The position numbers were made by a program, and so were the translations under genes. Positions 15,934 through 24,486 of a stretch of 36,854 nucleotides of DNA are shown here, one piece after another (within the stretch, counting starts at the first letter, position 1; each line of letters opens with the position of its first letter). The notes below the pieces were generated by a model. That model did not search any database and was not told the origin of the DNA. It was given only the letters and a program-made list of their open reading frames with translations. The stretch covers positions 1 through 36,854 of the IMG/VR virus record IMGVR_UViG_3300017991_000038, one strand, 5' to 3'. Source of the DNA: a virus.

Positions 15934-17195
15934 TGGCTACATTACGCTACTTAGGATTAGCACTGGAAAATACTTACGGGGAAGATGTGTCAGATGCAGA
16001 TCTGCACATTGATATCACGGGAGCGAGTCTCGATTCACCCAGTGAGCCCTTTATCCAGTACGAAGGCGGGATCGGAAGGATGCCCGCGAACGCGATACCC
16101 GGACCTTATGCTCCTTCGGGAGGGGCCGAGTTCGCAGCCAGCATTTCATCGTTGGCTTACCTGCTGCACTTGGCGTTAGGTGTTTCAGCGATTGATTCCA
16201 CTAACGTATCATCTGTATCAGACGAAGACCATTCAACAGGTGTAGGAGAAACTGAGCTCGACTTTACGTTAGCCAGTTTCCCAGTTATCCAGGGCTCTTT
16301 CGAGCTCAATGACGGTGTCGCTACTCAGTACGCGCATGATGATGGGTGGGGAAAGATTGTTGAAGATGCCTCATCCGGAATCTCAGGCTGGATCAACTAC
16401 GCGACTGGTGAAGTTCATCTGGAAGGATTAACTGAATCAACAACGTATGAAGCAGACTATGACACTGGGTACTACATCCACACCATCACCCCAGCTCTGG
16501 GAAATGATATCCCCTCTTTCAACGCATTTGTAGGAAAGGATATCTTCGAACACAAATTCCTGGGATGCATCATCAACTCTCTCGATTTCAGCGTTGAGCA
16601 AGAGTTGGCCAACATGGCTATCGATGTTGTTTCCAAGATAGATCAGAAGGAAACTATCAAAGCTTTGGAAGACCTTCTTCTTACTTCAAATTGCCACGGT
16701 GAAAGACAGAAATCCTTCGCTGACGTGCAATTAAAAGTTGGAGACTTTGGTGGAGCACTCAGCGACATCTCCGCAAAGGTCCGGGCGTTAGCGATGACCA
16801 TAAGCAACAATGGTTCCACTGAAGATAACATTGGACTTAATTCAAGATTCCCTCAGGATGGGACTGTTGAAGGACTGGTGATATCTGGAACTATGACCCT
16901 TCAATTTGAGTCAACTCAGTATCTTGAAGATTTCTGGGGAGACGCAGGTGGAGCCGTTGAGGGAGATCCACAGTTGAAAGCTCTGGAACTTACTATCAAC
17001 GGTGGTGGAACTTCTGGTGGTTGGGGATCTGGGGTCTTAACTATGGGAAGGGTTCTTCTCCAGAGTGTAAACATCCAGCCCAGTGGAAAAGAAAAGATGA
17101 TGCAAGAAATTGCATATATGGCAGAGTACGATTGTGACTCTGAGGAAATAATTCAGGCGGTGATCGAGAACTTCAATCGTCTGCACAATCCGTAA
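15933..17195 (+). CDS. Major tail (tube) protein with inserted accessory domain, 420 aa
   Basis: This protein should polymerise into the tail tube. It begins ATLRYLGLALENTYG and has typical tube-protein strands (FEHKFLGCIINSLDFSV, VEGLVISGTMTLQF). Residues ~100-180 are an extra beta domain (STGVGETELDF, then ASSGISGWINYATG, then GLTESTTY) homologous to that inserted in the capsid protein. It is long for a tube protein because of this insert. Gene order after the terminator-like gene and before the tail chaperones supports the call. The ribosome site is AGGAGGT. Confidence 0.82.
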   Translation: MATLRYLGLALENTYGEDVSDADLHIDITGASLDSPSEPFIQYEGGIGRMPANAIPGPYAPSGGAEFAASISSLAYLLHLALGVSAIDSTNVSSVSDEDHSTGVGETELDFTLASFPVIQGSFELNDGVATQYAHDDGWGKIVEDASSGISGWINYATGEVHLEGLTESTTYEADYDTGYYIHTITPALGNDIPSFNAFVGKDIFEHKFLGCIINSLDFSVEQELANMAIDVVSKIDQKETIKALEDLLLTSNCHGERQKSFADVQLKVGDFGGALSDISAKVRALAMTISNNGSTEDNIGLNSRFPQDGTVEGLVISGTMTLQFESTQYLEDFWGDAGGAVEGDPQLKALELTINGGGTSGGWGSGVLTMGRVLLQSVNIQPSGKEKMMQEIAYMAEYDCDSEEIIQAVIENFNRLHNP

Positions 17196-17205
17196 GGAGG
17201 ACAAG

Positions 17206-17697
17206 ATGGGACAGGATTTTGTTACTAAGGAACGACTTCTCAATGGAAAATCTCAGCGCGAGACTATTGAGACTTCACTCGGACCAGTTGAGGTACGCCC
17301 CTTAACTAACGCTGAAAAAGGAAAAGTAGAAGCCTTGAGCGTTAAGGGAATTTCAGTTAAAAGTAAGGGCGGGAATCTTGATGGGATGGAGATCGATTTG
17401 GAAAAGACCTTTATCAGTGATTACGAAGCGAACATGGTAATCTTAGCGTGCGGTCTTAGCGTAAGCAAAGAAGTACGTTACACTGTTAAAGACCTCAAAG
17501 AATCCACAATGGAACAAGACGTGCAAGACGCGCTCATCGGAGGCATTAAAGAGCTTTCCGGAATGACGGGGGTCGCGGCGGGCATAGTGAGTTCGTTTCG
17601 CAGAAACTCAGGCGGGGAACGAGCTGGCGATGTTGATCCTGATGGGGAACATGCAGCTAGCGAAGACCCCGGGAGACCTAACGCCCCTACAGAGTGA
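17206..17697 (+). CDS. Tail assembly chaperone (G-like), 163 aa
   Basis: Placed between tail tube and tape measure, this is the standard site of the tail assembly chaperone, which binds the tape measure while the tube forms. The first ~125 residues look globular (GPVEVRPLTNAEKGKVEAL and AALIGGIKELSG-like helices). The last ~30 are low-complexity and charged (NSGGERAGDVDPDGEHA), a common form of the unshifted end. A second frame begins at 17591 and carries the probable shifted end. AAGGAGGAC precedes the ATG. Confidence 0.78.
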   Translation: MGQDFVTKERLLNGKSQRETIETSLGPVEVRPLTNAEKGKVEALSVKGISVKSKGGNLDGMEIDLEKTFISDYEANMVILACGLSVSKEVRYTVKDLKESTMEQDVQDALIGGIKELSGMTGVAAGIVSSFRRNSGGERAGDVDPDGEHAASEDPGRPNAPTE

Positions 17698-17818
17698 GTT
17701 CCTTCTCCATCTGTACAGGGAGGTAAATCGTGGCAGAAGTAGTAGTAACAATAATTGGGGAGGACGAAGCTTCCCAAATACTAAAGCAGGTCCAAAAGTC
17801 CGCAGAACGCGCCGCTAG
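17591..17818 (+). CDS. Shifted-frame C-terminal part of the tail chaperone (GT-like)
   Basis: This frame is +1 relative to the G-like gene and opens after a TGA at 17588-17590. It encodes FAETQAGNELAMLIL, then MGNMQLAKTPGDLTPLQSEF, then LLHLYREV, a helical segment typical of the T part of tail chaperones. No ribosome site or suitable early start serves it. It is best read as made by a ribosomal frameshift. A candidate is TTT followed by C at 17596-17599, giving a fusion of about 203 residues. The last 89 bases overlap the tape-measure gene. Confidence 0.65.
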   Translation, partial: VRFAETQAGNELAMLILMGNMQLAKTPGDLTPLQSEFLLHLYREVNRGRSSSNNNWGGRSFPNTKAGPKVRRTRR

Positions 17819-20579
17819 GATTATAGAGTCTAAGTGGAAGCGTGCTGGGGATGTCATGGACCGCTTCGGTTCTAAAGTTGAGGGAGCGGGTAGGGCAATG
17901 ACAGCCCTATCTGCTCCCATTACTGCTTTGGGATTAGGTGCTGCAAAATTCGCTGCTGATTTTGAAACTTCCCTTACTAACGTGTCTACTCTTATCAAGG
18001 GAGATGCTTCTCCTGCTATTGCAGAATTAGAAGAAGGTGTAAAGGATCTACTGAAGATAGTTCCCAAGAATGTAGATGATCTAGGTGGGTCCCTTTATGC
18101 AATCTTTTCTGCAGGAATAAATGAATCTGATAAAGCAATAAAGACTTTAACAGCGTCTTCTAAACTGGCCGTTGCTGGTTTAGGTGAAACATCAGAAGCT
18201 ACAAATATTCTAACAGTTGCTATAAACGCCTTTGACTTAAACGCGGAAGAGGCGGAAGCGCACGCTGATGTTTTATTTAAAACAGTAAAGAATGGTATCA
18301 CTACAGTTTCACAATTGTCTACAAACTTTGGACAAGCTGCTGGACAAGCTGCATCCATAGGTGTAAAGTTTGAAGACCTTCAAGCTTCCACTGCGGCTCT
18401 TACTTCGGTGACTGGTAAAACCGCCCAGGCTCAAACTCAACTTGCTGCTCTATTCAGAGAACTTGGAGATGATGGTGGTGTCCTGGATAAGAACATGCAG
18501 AAATTGGGCTTCTCTACTAAGAAGTTCCGGAAAGAAATGGATGAGCGTGGACTTGGCGGTGCTTTAGAATTTGCCCGGAAAAAGATGAAACTTTCCAATG
18601 AAGAGTTGAAATTACTCTTTGGAAGTTCCGAAGCATCCTTCGCTGCATTCTCTCTAATGACCTCTGCGAATGAATCCTATAACGAGACCCTTGATGATAT
18701 GATCAATGGGACTAACTCAATGAATGAGGCGTTTGAGAAGCAGACTAAAACCGCAAACGCAGCTTACCAAATCATGAAGAACAAGCTCACCGTTGCAATG
18801 ATAAACCTCGGTGATAAAGTAATTCCAAAATTAATTCCTGTTGCAAACAAGGTTGTTGCTATTGTTGAAATGCTCGCAGATAAGTTCGACAAACTTTCCC
18901 CAGGAATGCAAGATGCAGTACTCGCCATCGGGGCAATCACAGCGGTTCTTGGTCCAGCCCTACTGGCTTTGGGAATGATGATTAGTGTGGTTGGTGGTAT
19001 AGTAAGCGCCATCGGGGCAGTAGCGGCAGCAGTCGGTGTCTCAGTCGCTGCTATATTAGGTCCTATTGCATTGATAACCGCGGCGATAGGGGTATTCGCT
19101 GTTGCTTGGGCTAAGAACTGGGGAGATATTCGAGCTAAGACCGCGGCTGTGATTTCCGGAATCCTTGAGTTCATAGATCCAATGATTCAGGACATAAGAG
19201 CTGCTTTCCAAACCGTTAAGACTGATGTCCTTGCTGCATGGAATGAAATAGCATCTTCACCTGAAGTACAGAAAGTTCTTGAAGTTATCAAAATAGTTTT
19301 CCCAGCTGTCGTAGAAGTAGTTAAAACTAATATCACCATAGCATGGGAAGTTTTCAAAGCAGTTGTTACTGCCATGTATAGCGTTGCTAAGGTTCAACTA
19401 AAATTGATCTGGGAAGTTTTCAAGTTTACAGTGAACGCAATTTCCTACTTGTGGGAAACTGCCAAGGAATGGGTGGAGATTGTAAAGGCTGTTCTCACTG
19501 CGATAAAGACTTATCTATCAGCAACTGGATTATGGCAAGAAGGAAAAGCCTTAATTGAATCCTTCACAAAAGGAATAAAATCAGCTGCTAACATTCCAGT
19601 ACAGGCAGTTAAAGATATCGTGGCAAAGGTAAGGAAATATTTACCTGGATCCGATGCGGAAGAAGGACCTCTCTCAGATATCACGGCAAGTGGTAAAGGG
19701 ATGATGGAGGCTCTTGCTTCAGGAATGGATTCTGGAACTCCCACAGTAATAGAACAAACTGTGGCTTCTATGGCACGGATATCTGAAGCCACAGATAAAG
19801 CCTTGGAAAGATCAGGTGTTGCGCTATCAAAGAAAGAATTGGAAAGGGTTAAAAAGCAGATAGCAGCCACTGAGGATCAAAGAAGATTCGCGAATCTTGA
19901 TCGCTTGTCACAGCTTGAAGAACAAGCCTCTAAAGAAATTGCTCTAGCGGAAAGACATGGAATTCAAACTGCAGAAATAAGAAAGTTCTGGGAAAATCAG
20001 ATAACATCTGAGATTGAGACTCAGGAACAAGCTAGGACAGACTCTGTTCGTAGAAATATTGAAGAGCGCCTTCGAATGCAAGAGAGCATTCTACAAGCTG
20101 AAGCTGATCTAGTTGGACAACGTGTACAAATTCTTAATAACATGGGCTCAGCATTTGCCGGATTCAATGAGGCTGCCGGAGGAGAAGTAAAAGCACTTTT
20201 CCAATTAGAAAAAGCTGCTGCCCTGGCTTCTACAATTATTCAAACGCATCATGCTGCGACCGTGGCTCTTGCTTCTGCTCCTCCACCAATTAACTATGCT
20301 CTTGCTGCAGCTGTTACTGCAAAAGGTGTAGCGGAGGCCGCTGCGATTGCAAGCACTGCGATTGCCATGGCCAAAGGTGGAGTGGTCACCTCCCCTACCC
20401 TAGCCCTAATTGGAGAAGCTGGTCCGGAAGCTGTTATACCTTTAAATCGAATGAATGATTCTCGTCCTATAGCAGTCACAGTAAATGTAAACGCGACAAT
20501 GGATTTTAATTCCCCGGCACAAATGAGATTCGTGGCTCAGAAATTAGGACGCTATATCGAAGAGGAGTTGGCTAAATGA
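17730..20579 (+). CDS. Tape measure protein, 949 aa
   Basis: It sets the tail length and is probably ejected with the DNA. The N-terminal part has a typical start (AEVVVTIIGEDEASQILKQV) and a TP901-1-like core with GLGETSEATNILTVAINAF and LTSVTGKTAQAQTQLAALF. Residues ~395-455 are strongly hydrophobic, with probable membrane segments (AVLAIGAITAVLGPALLALG). A helical region with coiled coils follows, and the end is Ala-rich with AKGGVVTSPTLALIGEAGPE, a common motif at this end. At about 1.5 angstrom per residue the tail would be near 140 nm. The start is GTG at 17730, with GGGAGGT 5 bases upstream. Confidence 0.93.
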   Translation: MAEVVVTIIGEDEASQILKQVQKSAERAARIIESKWKRAGDVMDRFGSKVEGAGRAMTALSAPITALGLGAAKFAADFETSLTNVSTLIKGDASPAIAELEEGVKDLLKIVPKNVDDLGGSLYAIFSAGINESDKAIKTLTASSKLAVAGLGETSEATNILTVAINAFDLNAEEAEAHADVLFKTVKNGITTVSQLSTNFGQAAGQAASIGVKFEDLQASTAALTSVTGKTAQAQTQLAALFRELGDDGGVLDKNMQKLGFSTKKFRKEMDERGLGGALEFARKKMKLSNEELKLLFGSSEASFAAFSLMTSANESYNETLDDMINGTNSMNEAFEKQTKTANAAYQIMKNKLTVAMINLGDKVIPKLIPVANKVVAIVEMLADKFDKLSPGMQDAVLAIGAITAVLGPALLALGMMISVVGGIVSAIGAVAAAVGVSVAAILGPIALITAAIGVFAVAWAKNWGDIRAKTAAVISGILEFIDPMIQDIRAAFQTVKTDVLAAWNEIASSPEVQKVLEVIKIVFPAVVEVVKTNITIAWEVFKAVVTAMYSVAKVQLKLIWEVFKFTVNAISYLWETAKEWVEIVKAVLTAIKTYLSATGLWQEGKALIESFTKGIKSAANIPVQAVKDIVAKVRKYLPGSDAEEGPLSDITASGKGMMEALASGMDSGTPTVIEQTVASMARISEATDKALERSGVALSKKELERVKKQIAATEDQRRFANLDRLSQLEEQASKEIALAERHGIQTAEIRKFWENQITSEIETQEQARTDSVRRNIEERLRMQESILQAEADLVGQRVQILNNMGSAFAGFNEAAGGEVKALFQLEKAAALASTIIQTHHAATVALASAPPPINYALAAAVTAKGVAEAAAIASTAIAMAKGGVVTSPTLALIGEAGPEAVIPLNRMNDSRPIAVTVNVNATMDFNSPAQMRFVAQKLGRYIEEELAK

Positions 20580-22663
20580 CAAGCCCGGATTATAAAGTTC
20601 TTATATACCCTCCTGGAAATACATTTAGATCTAAAGATGTTCTTTTTGATTACACAGATATCGCACAAACTATAGGTGCTCCAATTTATAGAAATAATAT
20701 TAGCGGGGGTACCGTTAGGAACGAATGGAGACAGGGGCAAGTGTTCGAACCTTTGCCAGATAAAGATCCTTTGCACCTATCTAAATTTGAAATTGAAATA
20801 GGGAAGACTGGCACACCAGCTGGGGATCTTTTTTGTTTCGCTTATGTAGGTCTCGATTCTCAAACCCCTGCTTACGAAAGTTCAGATTCTTATGCGCCCG
20901 GAGATATATTTGGAGAGCAGTGGGTAGGATTTGAATTAGATGTCGACGTACCTCCTAATACTTATTTTGCTGTCTATCTAGGAGTTAAGTACACAACTCC
21001 CGACGCTTCAAACTTTTGGTATTGCACAGGCGTTTCCACCGACTTCCAAGATCATGCTCAGAGGTATGAGTTGAATGAGGTGATTGCCACGGGAGCCGTT
21101 ACGTGGGTGCCCTTATCTGGTGACTTAGTATTTAGGTTACACGGAGCACATGACATTGTTAGATTTGTTCGTAGGGTTAGAACCTTAGTAGGGATCAATG
21201 AACCTAACGGAAAAGTAGTTAAGGGATCTGGTGATCTCGAAGTGAGAAACACAGATAAAAGATTCTTTTTAAATTCAGATGACTCTCCCTACAAAGCCCA
21301 GTTCTGGGAAGAGAGTAACGCAGGGTACGATTGGGTGCTTCCTAACAGCAGGGTAGAAATATTCGCTGAGTATTCTTCAGTTAAGTACTCCTTGTTCAGT
21401 GGCAAGATAGATAGGATGGTCCCTACGTATGGGCTACCATATCAATTAGATATTTCTTTGGCAGACAAATGGGATGAATTCGATAATAAGAAAGATCTTA
21501 ATTTTGGAACCTTCACTGGAAAAACTGCGGATGAAATAATTGAGTCTTGCTTGACCACTGCTGGATTGGAAAGTGATGAATACGACCTTGAAACTGATCC
21601 AGAAGTCTTGGCCAATGTTACCTGGAGCTCTAAAGATCTAGTAGCTGCTTTGGAAACTGTAATTGAATGCGGTCAACACTATCATTGGATTGGTGGTGAT
21701 GGAGTTTATTACTTTAGAAATAACCAATTCCTCAGGGGCAATTCTCCAGATTATTATTTTGAAGTATGCAATACTGCAGATTTCGAAACTAATATAGATC
21801 TTAAAAATTTATTGAACCAAGCCACGGTTCATTGGGGCGCATCCAGTAAGTTGATAGGGAATAGTTTAGCTAATATCTATGGAACTCGATATATAGATTT
21901 TGATAATGAACTATCACCTAATGATGAGGATTATGTTACTGGTGTAGGCAATTTCTTTCTAGCCAATAATGCAGATCCAGAGGCTCATGCAGACATCACT
22001 ATTCGTGAGCAATATCCTGATATATTAAACTTAGATTTCAATGCCAAGATCCAGGTATTATTCGAAGACGTAGATATAGATATGCTATACGTGGTAAAGA
22101 AAATAGAGCACAATATCAAGATAGGAGGAGAACACACTCTTGATCTTGGTTTGGTTAAATGGATTGATCCGTATCCTATAAACTTTTCGTACGACATTAT
22201 TACTACTGGGAATGCTGATGATCGTGTTACTGGATATAGTACAAAAGATAAAGCAGAAAGTTTCACTACTATAAACGCTGGGGATCTACTTGAGGTGTTT
22301 GCATATATAGCTTACACTAACATCGCTACTAACTGGTCACTGCGTGCTAAATTATTTGCAGTAGATGGCGGAGGAAAGCCTACGGGATTGGTCCTTGCTA
22401 CCTCTAATGCTTTTAGTTTCCCTGCGGGTAGCGCCCCCATTGGAAGGGGAGCATGGTTTGTTTTTGAAGGAGCTGAAATATATGCGGTGGCAGCTGCTAC
22501 AAAATATGCCATTGTATGGGAATATAATACGCATGCTTTTGATCTCATGGGCGATGATAGTAGTAGCGTGTATGCGGGCGGAGCGCCTTTTTCTAAGAAC
22601 GGAAGTTGGGTAGAAATAACTAATAAAGAATTTTATATGTCTGTTAAAATACAAACTGCTTAG
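20576..22663 (+). CDS. Tail tip/hub protein with two carbohydrate-binding-like domains, 695 aa
   Basis: It follows the tape measure with an ATGA overlap, the usual place for distal tail or hub proteins. The middle (about 190-540) has hub-like features (VRNTDKRFFLNSDDSPY, YSLFSGKIDRMVPTYGLPYQ, KTADEIIESCLTTAGL). The N-terminal flank (~70-190) and the C-terminal flank (~560-695) both look like jelly-roll domains sharing a layout: an alanine-aromatic strand, a PAG or PTG turn, a W.GFE or W.VFEG strand and a KY strand (YFAVYLGVKYTT; TKYAIVWEYNTH). Such domains often bind sugars, so the protein may combine tail tip and receptor binding. Confidence 0.72.
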   Translation: MTSPDYKVLIYPPGNTFRSKDVLFDYTDIAQTIGAPIYRNNISGGTVRNEWRQGQVFEPLPDKDPLHLSKFEIEIGKTGTPAGDLFCFAYVGLDSQTPAYESSDSYAPGDIFGEQWVGFELDVDVPPNTYFAVYLGVKYTTPDASNFWYCTGVSTDFQDHAQRYELNEVIATGAVTWVPLSGDLVFRLHGAHDIVRFVRRVRTLVGINEPNGKVVKGSGDLEVRNTDKRFFLNSDDSPYKAQFWEESNAGYDWVLPNSRVEIFAEYSSVKYSLFSGKIDRMVPTYGLPYQLDISLADKWDEFDNKKDLNFGTFTGKTADEIIESCLTTAGLESDEYDLETDPEVLANVTWSSKDLVAALETVIECGQHYHWIGGDGVYYFRNNQFLRGNSPDYYFEVCNTADFETNIDLKNLLNQATVHWGASSKLIGNSLANIYGTRYIDFDNELSPNDEDYVTGVGNFFLANNADPEAHADITIREQYPDILNLDFNAKIQVLFEDVDIDMLYVVKKIEHNIKIGGEHTLDLGLVKWIDPYPINFSYDIITTGNADDRVTGYSTKDKAESFTTINAGDLLEVFAYIAYTNIATNWSLRAKLFAVDGGGKPTGLVLATSNAFSFPAGSAPIGRGAWFVFEGAEIYAVAAATKYAIVWEYNTHAFDLMGDDSSSVYAGGAPFSKNGSWVEITNKEFYMSVKIQTA

Positions 22664-22671
22664 GAGGGCAC

Positions 22672-22944
22672 ATGGAAAATACATTGGCAGAGTTAGGATG
22701 GATCGGAGTTTTCATATTCATGGTGTTCCAATATATCATCAAACCAATGGTCACGCATTTCGTTGAAAGAGGAAAGCCAGATCCTCTAGAGGATCTTCAA
22801 TGTAAGGTCAATGAGATGTACAAAGTTTACGCACTTACTGATGACAAACAACGTCCCATCGTTTGGGGCTTTCACATAACTGAGGCTGTTGATAAACTAG
22901 TTGAAAAGCTAGATGAGTTGTTACGAGAAATAAAGGAGGGATAG
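22672..22944 (+). CDS. Small single-span membrane protein, holin-like candidate, 90 aa
   Basis: One hydrophobic segment near the N-terminus (LGWIGVFIFMVFQYIIKPMV) is followed by a charged helical tail (VDKLVEKLDELLREIKEG). It lies directly before the endolysin with only one base between them, the usual site for a holin or a holin partner such as XhlA. A single span is unusual for a classic holin, so it may be an accessory lysis protein. GGAGGG precedes the ATG. Confidence 0.65.
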   Translation: MENTLAELGWIGVFIFMVFQYIIKPMVTHFVERGKPDPLEDLQCKVNEMYKVYALTDDKQRPIVWGFHITEAVDKLVEKLDELLREIKEG

Positions 22945-22945
22945 G

Positions 22946-23998
22946 ATGCTTATTTGTATTGACCCAGGACACGGTGGCCCTGATCCAGGGGCTGTGGCAG
23001 GAGGGATCGAAGAAGAGGATCTTACATTGGACGTAAGCCTGAAAGCGGCTAAGCTGCTTGTGGACAGCGGGCATGAGGTTTTCCTTACTCGAACCCTGGA
23101 TGAGAAGGTAGATAACCAGAGGCGATGCGATATCGCGAATGATCGAGGAGCAGATATTTTCGTGGCTGTGCATTTCAATGCTGCGAAAAGAAGCTCTGCT
23201 AAAGGTCACGAAGTTATCTATTGTCCTTACTCAACAGAAGGAAAGAAGCTCGCTAAAAGCATTCATGATGTAATGAGCGAAGCTCTTGAACTTAAACCCC
23301 GTGGCGTTAAAACCGACACTGCCACGGGACGTGGACCTTTCAAAGTATTGAGGGGAACAAAGATGCCTGCAGTGATTGTGGAATGCTTGTTCATTTCCAA
23401 TCCGGAAAACTTGGCAAAGGCTGACGAAGAGAAGGAAAGGCTTGAAATAGCAATGGCTCTCGTCGAAGGAATAATCAACTACGGAGGTGCGAAAATGTCA
23501 GATGAAAAAGAAGTTCTTTCCTCATGGGAAGAGCTACAAGAAATTTTTGAAGATGGGAAACTGGAACCTAGCGAGGCTCCTATTCTCGTTGAAGCATTGA
23601 TCACAGTGGTGGACCTGATCGCAGGGGTACTAACGGCGGCCAAGGTTGATCCCAAAATAGGATTGATCCTTACAATGATTGTAGGGGTCCTTAAGATGTT
23701 CGGGGAAGCTCTGGAAAATGAGCTTGAGAACATCAACAAAGCATGGGCAGAAATAATGAGTACGCTCAACGATGACGACAAGATATCGTTGAATGAGATT
23801 CCTACTCTGCTATCCGGTCTGGGATCTCTAACTGAGATTACCATTCGAATTATGCTGCCATTCTTAACTGAAGACTTCTTGAAAAAGTTTGGGGTTATAG
23901 GTGAGAAACTCGGCAGGGTAAATAAGTGGTTAGGGTGGCTCGCGATGCTCTCAGGGAAAGTTAAAAGGCGTGTTCCCATCGGCGGTGGACTGGTATAA
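22946..23998 (+). CDS. Endolysin: N-acetylmuramoyl-L-alanine amidase (Amidase_3), 350 aa
   Basis: Residues 1-180 form a zinc-dependent amidase that cuts the bond between MurNAc and the peptide stem. Zinc ligands and active site are visible: IDPGHGG (H9), EEED (E23 or E24), VAVHFNAA (H76) and VECLFISN (E146). No signal peptide is seen, so a holin is needed for release. Residues ~184-350 are helical with hydrophobic stretches (ALITVVDLIAGVLTAAK, GLILTMIVGVLKMFG), unlike usual cell-wall-binding domains. An internal start at 23495 could produce this half alone. Confidence 0.9.
   Translation: MLICIDPGHGGPDPGAVAGGIEEEDLTLDVSLKAAKLLVDSGHEVFLTRTLDEKVDNQRRCDIANDRGADIFVAVHFNAAKRSSAKGHEVIYCPYSTEGKKLAKSIHDVMSEALELKPRGVKTDTATGRGPFKVLRGTKMPAVIVECLFISNPENLAKADEEKERLEIAMALVEGIINYGGAKMSDEKEVLSSWEELQEIFEDGKLEPSEAPILVEALITVVDLIAGVLTAAKVDPKIGLILTMIVGVLKMFGEALENELENINKAWAEIMSTLNDDDKISLNEIPTLLSGLGSLTEITIRIMLPFLTEDFLKKFGVIGEKLGRVNKWLGWLAMLSGKVKRRVPIGGGLV
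23495..23998 (+). CDS. Nested in-frame product of the endolysin gene, holin-like hydrophobic protein, 167 aa
   Basis: The ATG at 23495 is codon 184 of the endolysin. GGAGGT lies 6 bases before it. The product begins MSDEKEVLSSWEELQ and carries two close hydrophobic helices separated by a short DPK turn, the pattern of a hairpin holin. Internal starts giving the C-terminal half are known for several endolysins, where they supply binding subunits. Here the half looks membrane-active instead. The product and its role are inferred. Confidence 0.55.
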   Translation: MSDEKEVLSSWEELQEIFEDGKLEPSEAPILVEALITVVDLIAGVLTAAKVDPKIGLILTMIVGVLKMFGEALENELENINKAWAEIMSTLNDDDKISLNEIPTLLSGLGSLTEITIRIMLPFLTEDFLKKFGVIGEKLGRVNKWLGWLAMLSGKVKRRVPIGGGLV

Positions 23999-24001
23999 AA
24001 G

Positions 24002-24059
24002 ATTGGCACCGCGGACCGTAGGATTACCTGTCCCGATCCCATAGGTCTGTGGTGCCAAT
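24002..24059 (+). ncRNA. Long hairpin RNA at the end of the late operon
   Basis: Arms 24002-24017 (ATTGGCACCGCGGACC) and 24044-24059 (GGTCTGTGGTGCCAAT) pair over all 16 positions, with two G-U wobbles, around a 26-base loop. The wobbles become A-C mismatches on the other strand, so selection acted on the plus-strand RNA. It lies three bases after the endolysin stop and just before the terminator. It could stabilise the 3' end or be a small RNA. No T run follows it. Confidence 0.65.
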
Positions 24060-24070
24060 AACCCTTTACC

Positions 24071-24094
24071 AGACGGCGATAGAGCCGTTTTCTT
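24071..24094 (+). terminator. Intrinsic terminator of the late operon
   Basis: A short stem (AGACGGC with GCCGTTT, one G-U pair) and a GATAGA loop are followed by TTTTCTT. It sits between the plus-strand structural operon and the convergent minus-strand nuclease gene. The T run works only for plus-strand transcription. Confidence 0.7.
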
Positions 24095-24096
24095 CG

Positions 24097-24486
24097 CTAA
24101 TCCGAATATACCCCCATTAAATTTTCAAAGGTTTCCTGAACGTCATCCCATTTAATCTGATCGTCAAAATAATCTGACGTCATATGTTCCGCTAAGAAAA
24201 GCCCGCAACCACGAGGTGATCCTACGCAAATGTAAGTAGGGGATTCCCTCCAACGAATGAAGAATCCACGCTGGGCAGGGCGTAGCATTTTGAAAAGCTC
24301 ACCCTTGGTAAGATTATAGCTTCGTGTCCATTTGAACTCGATTAGAATTATGTACCCATCTGGTCTTAAGATCATAGTGTCAGGCAGTCCTACTTGGTAC
24401 ATGTTCCCATGCAACTTTTCAGTCTTAGCCCCATGCTTTTCTATGATCTTCCTCACCATGTTTTGGAATTTAGTCTCTGATCCCAT
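24097..24486 (-). CDS. PD-(D/E)XK-like nuclease (VRR-NUC/resolvase-like), 129 aa
   Basis: The core GLPDTMILRPDGYIILIEFK gives the PD...ExK active-site pattern of small PD-(D/E)XK nucleases such as VRR-NUC and Holliday-junction-type enzymes. A basic helix and PAQRGFFIRW follow. Such enzymes in phages cut branched or flapped DNA before packaging or in recombination. The ATG at 24486 is preferred because AGGAG lies 6 bases upstream. Earlier starts run further into the ligase gene. The gene overlaps the ligase end by 17 bases and is the last of its operon. Confidence 0.8.
   Translation of the reverse strand: MGSETKFQNMVRKIIEKHGAKTEKLHGNMYQVGLPDTMILRPDGYIILIEFKWTRSYNLTKGELFKMLRPAQRGFFIRWRESPTYICVGSPRGCGLFLAEHMTSDYFDDQIKWDDVQETFENLMGVYSD

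Noticed and set aside
17565-17572. GGGGGTC as the frameshift site in the tail chaperone
   Set aside because: A shift there into the +1/-2 frame would meet the TGA at 17588-17590.
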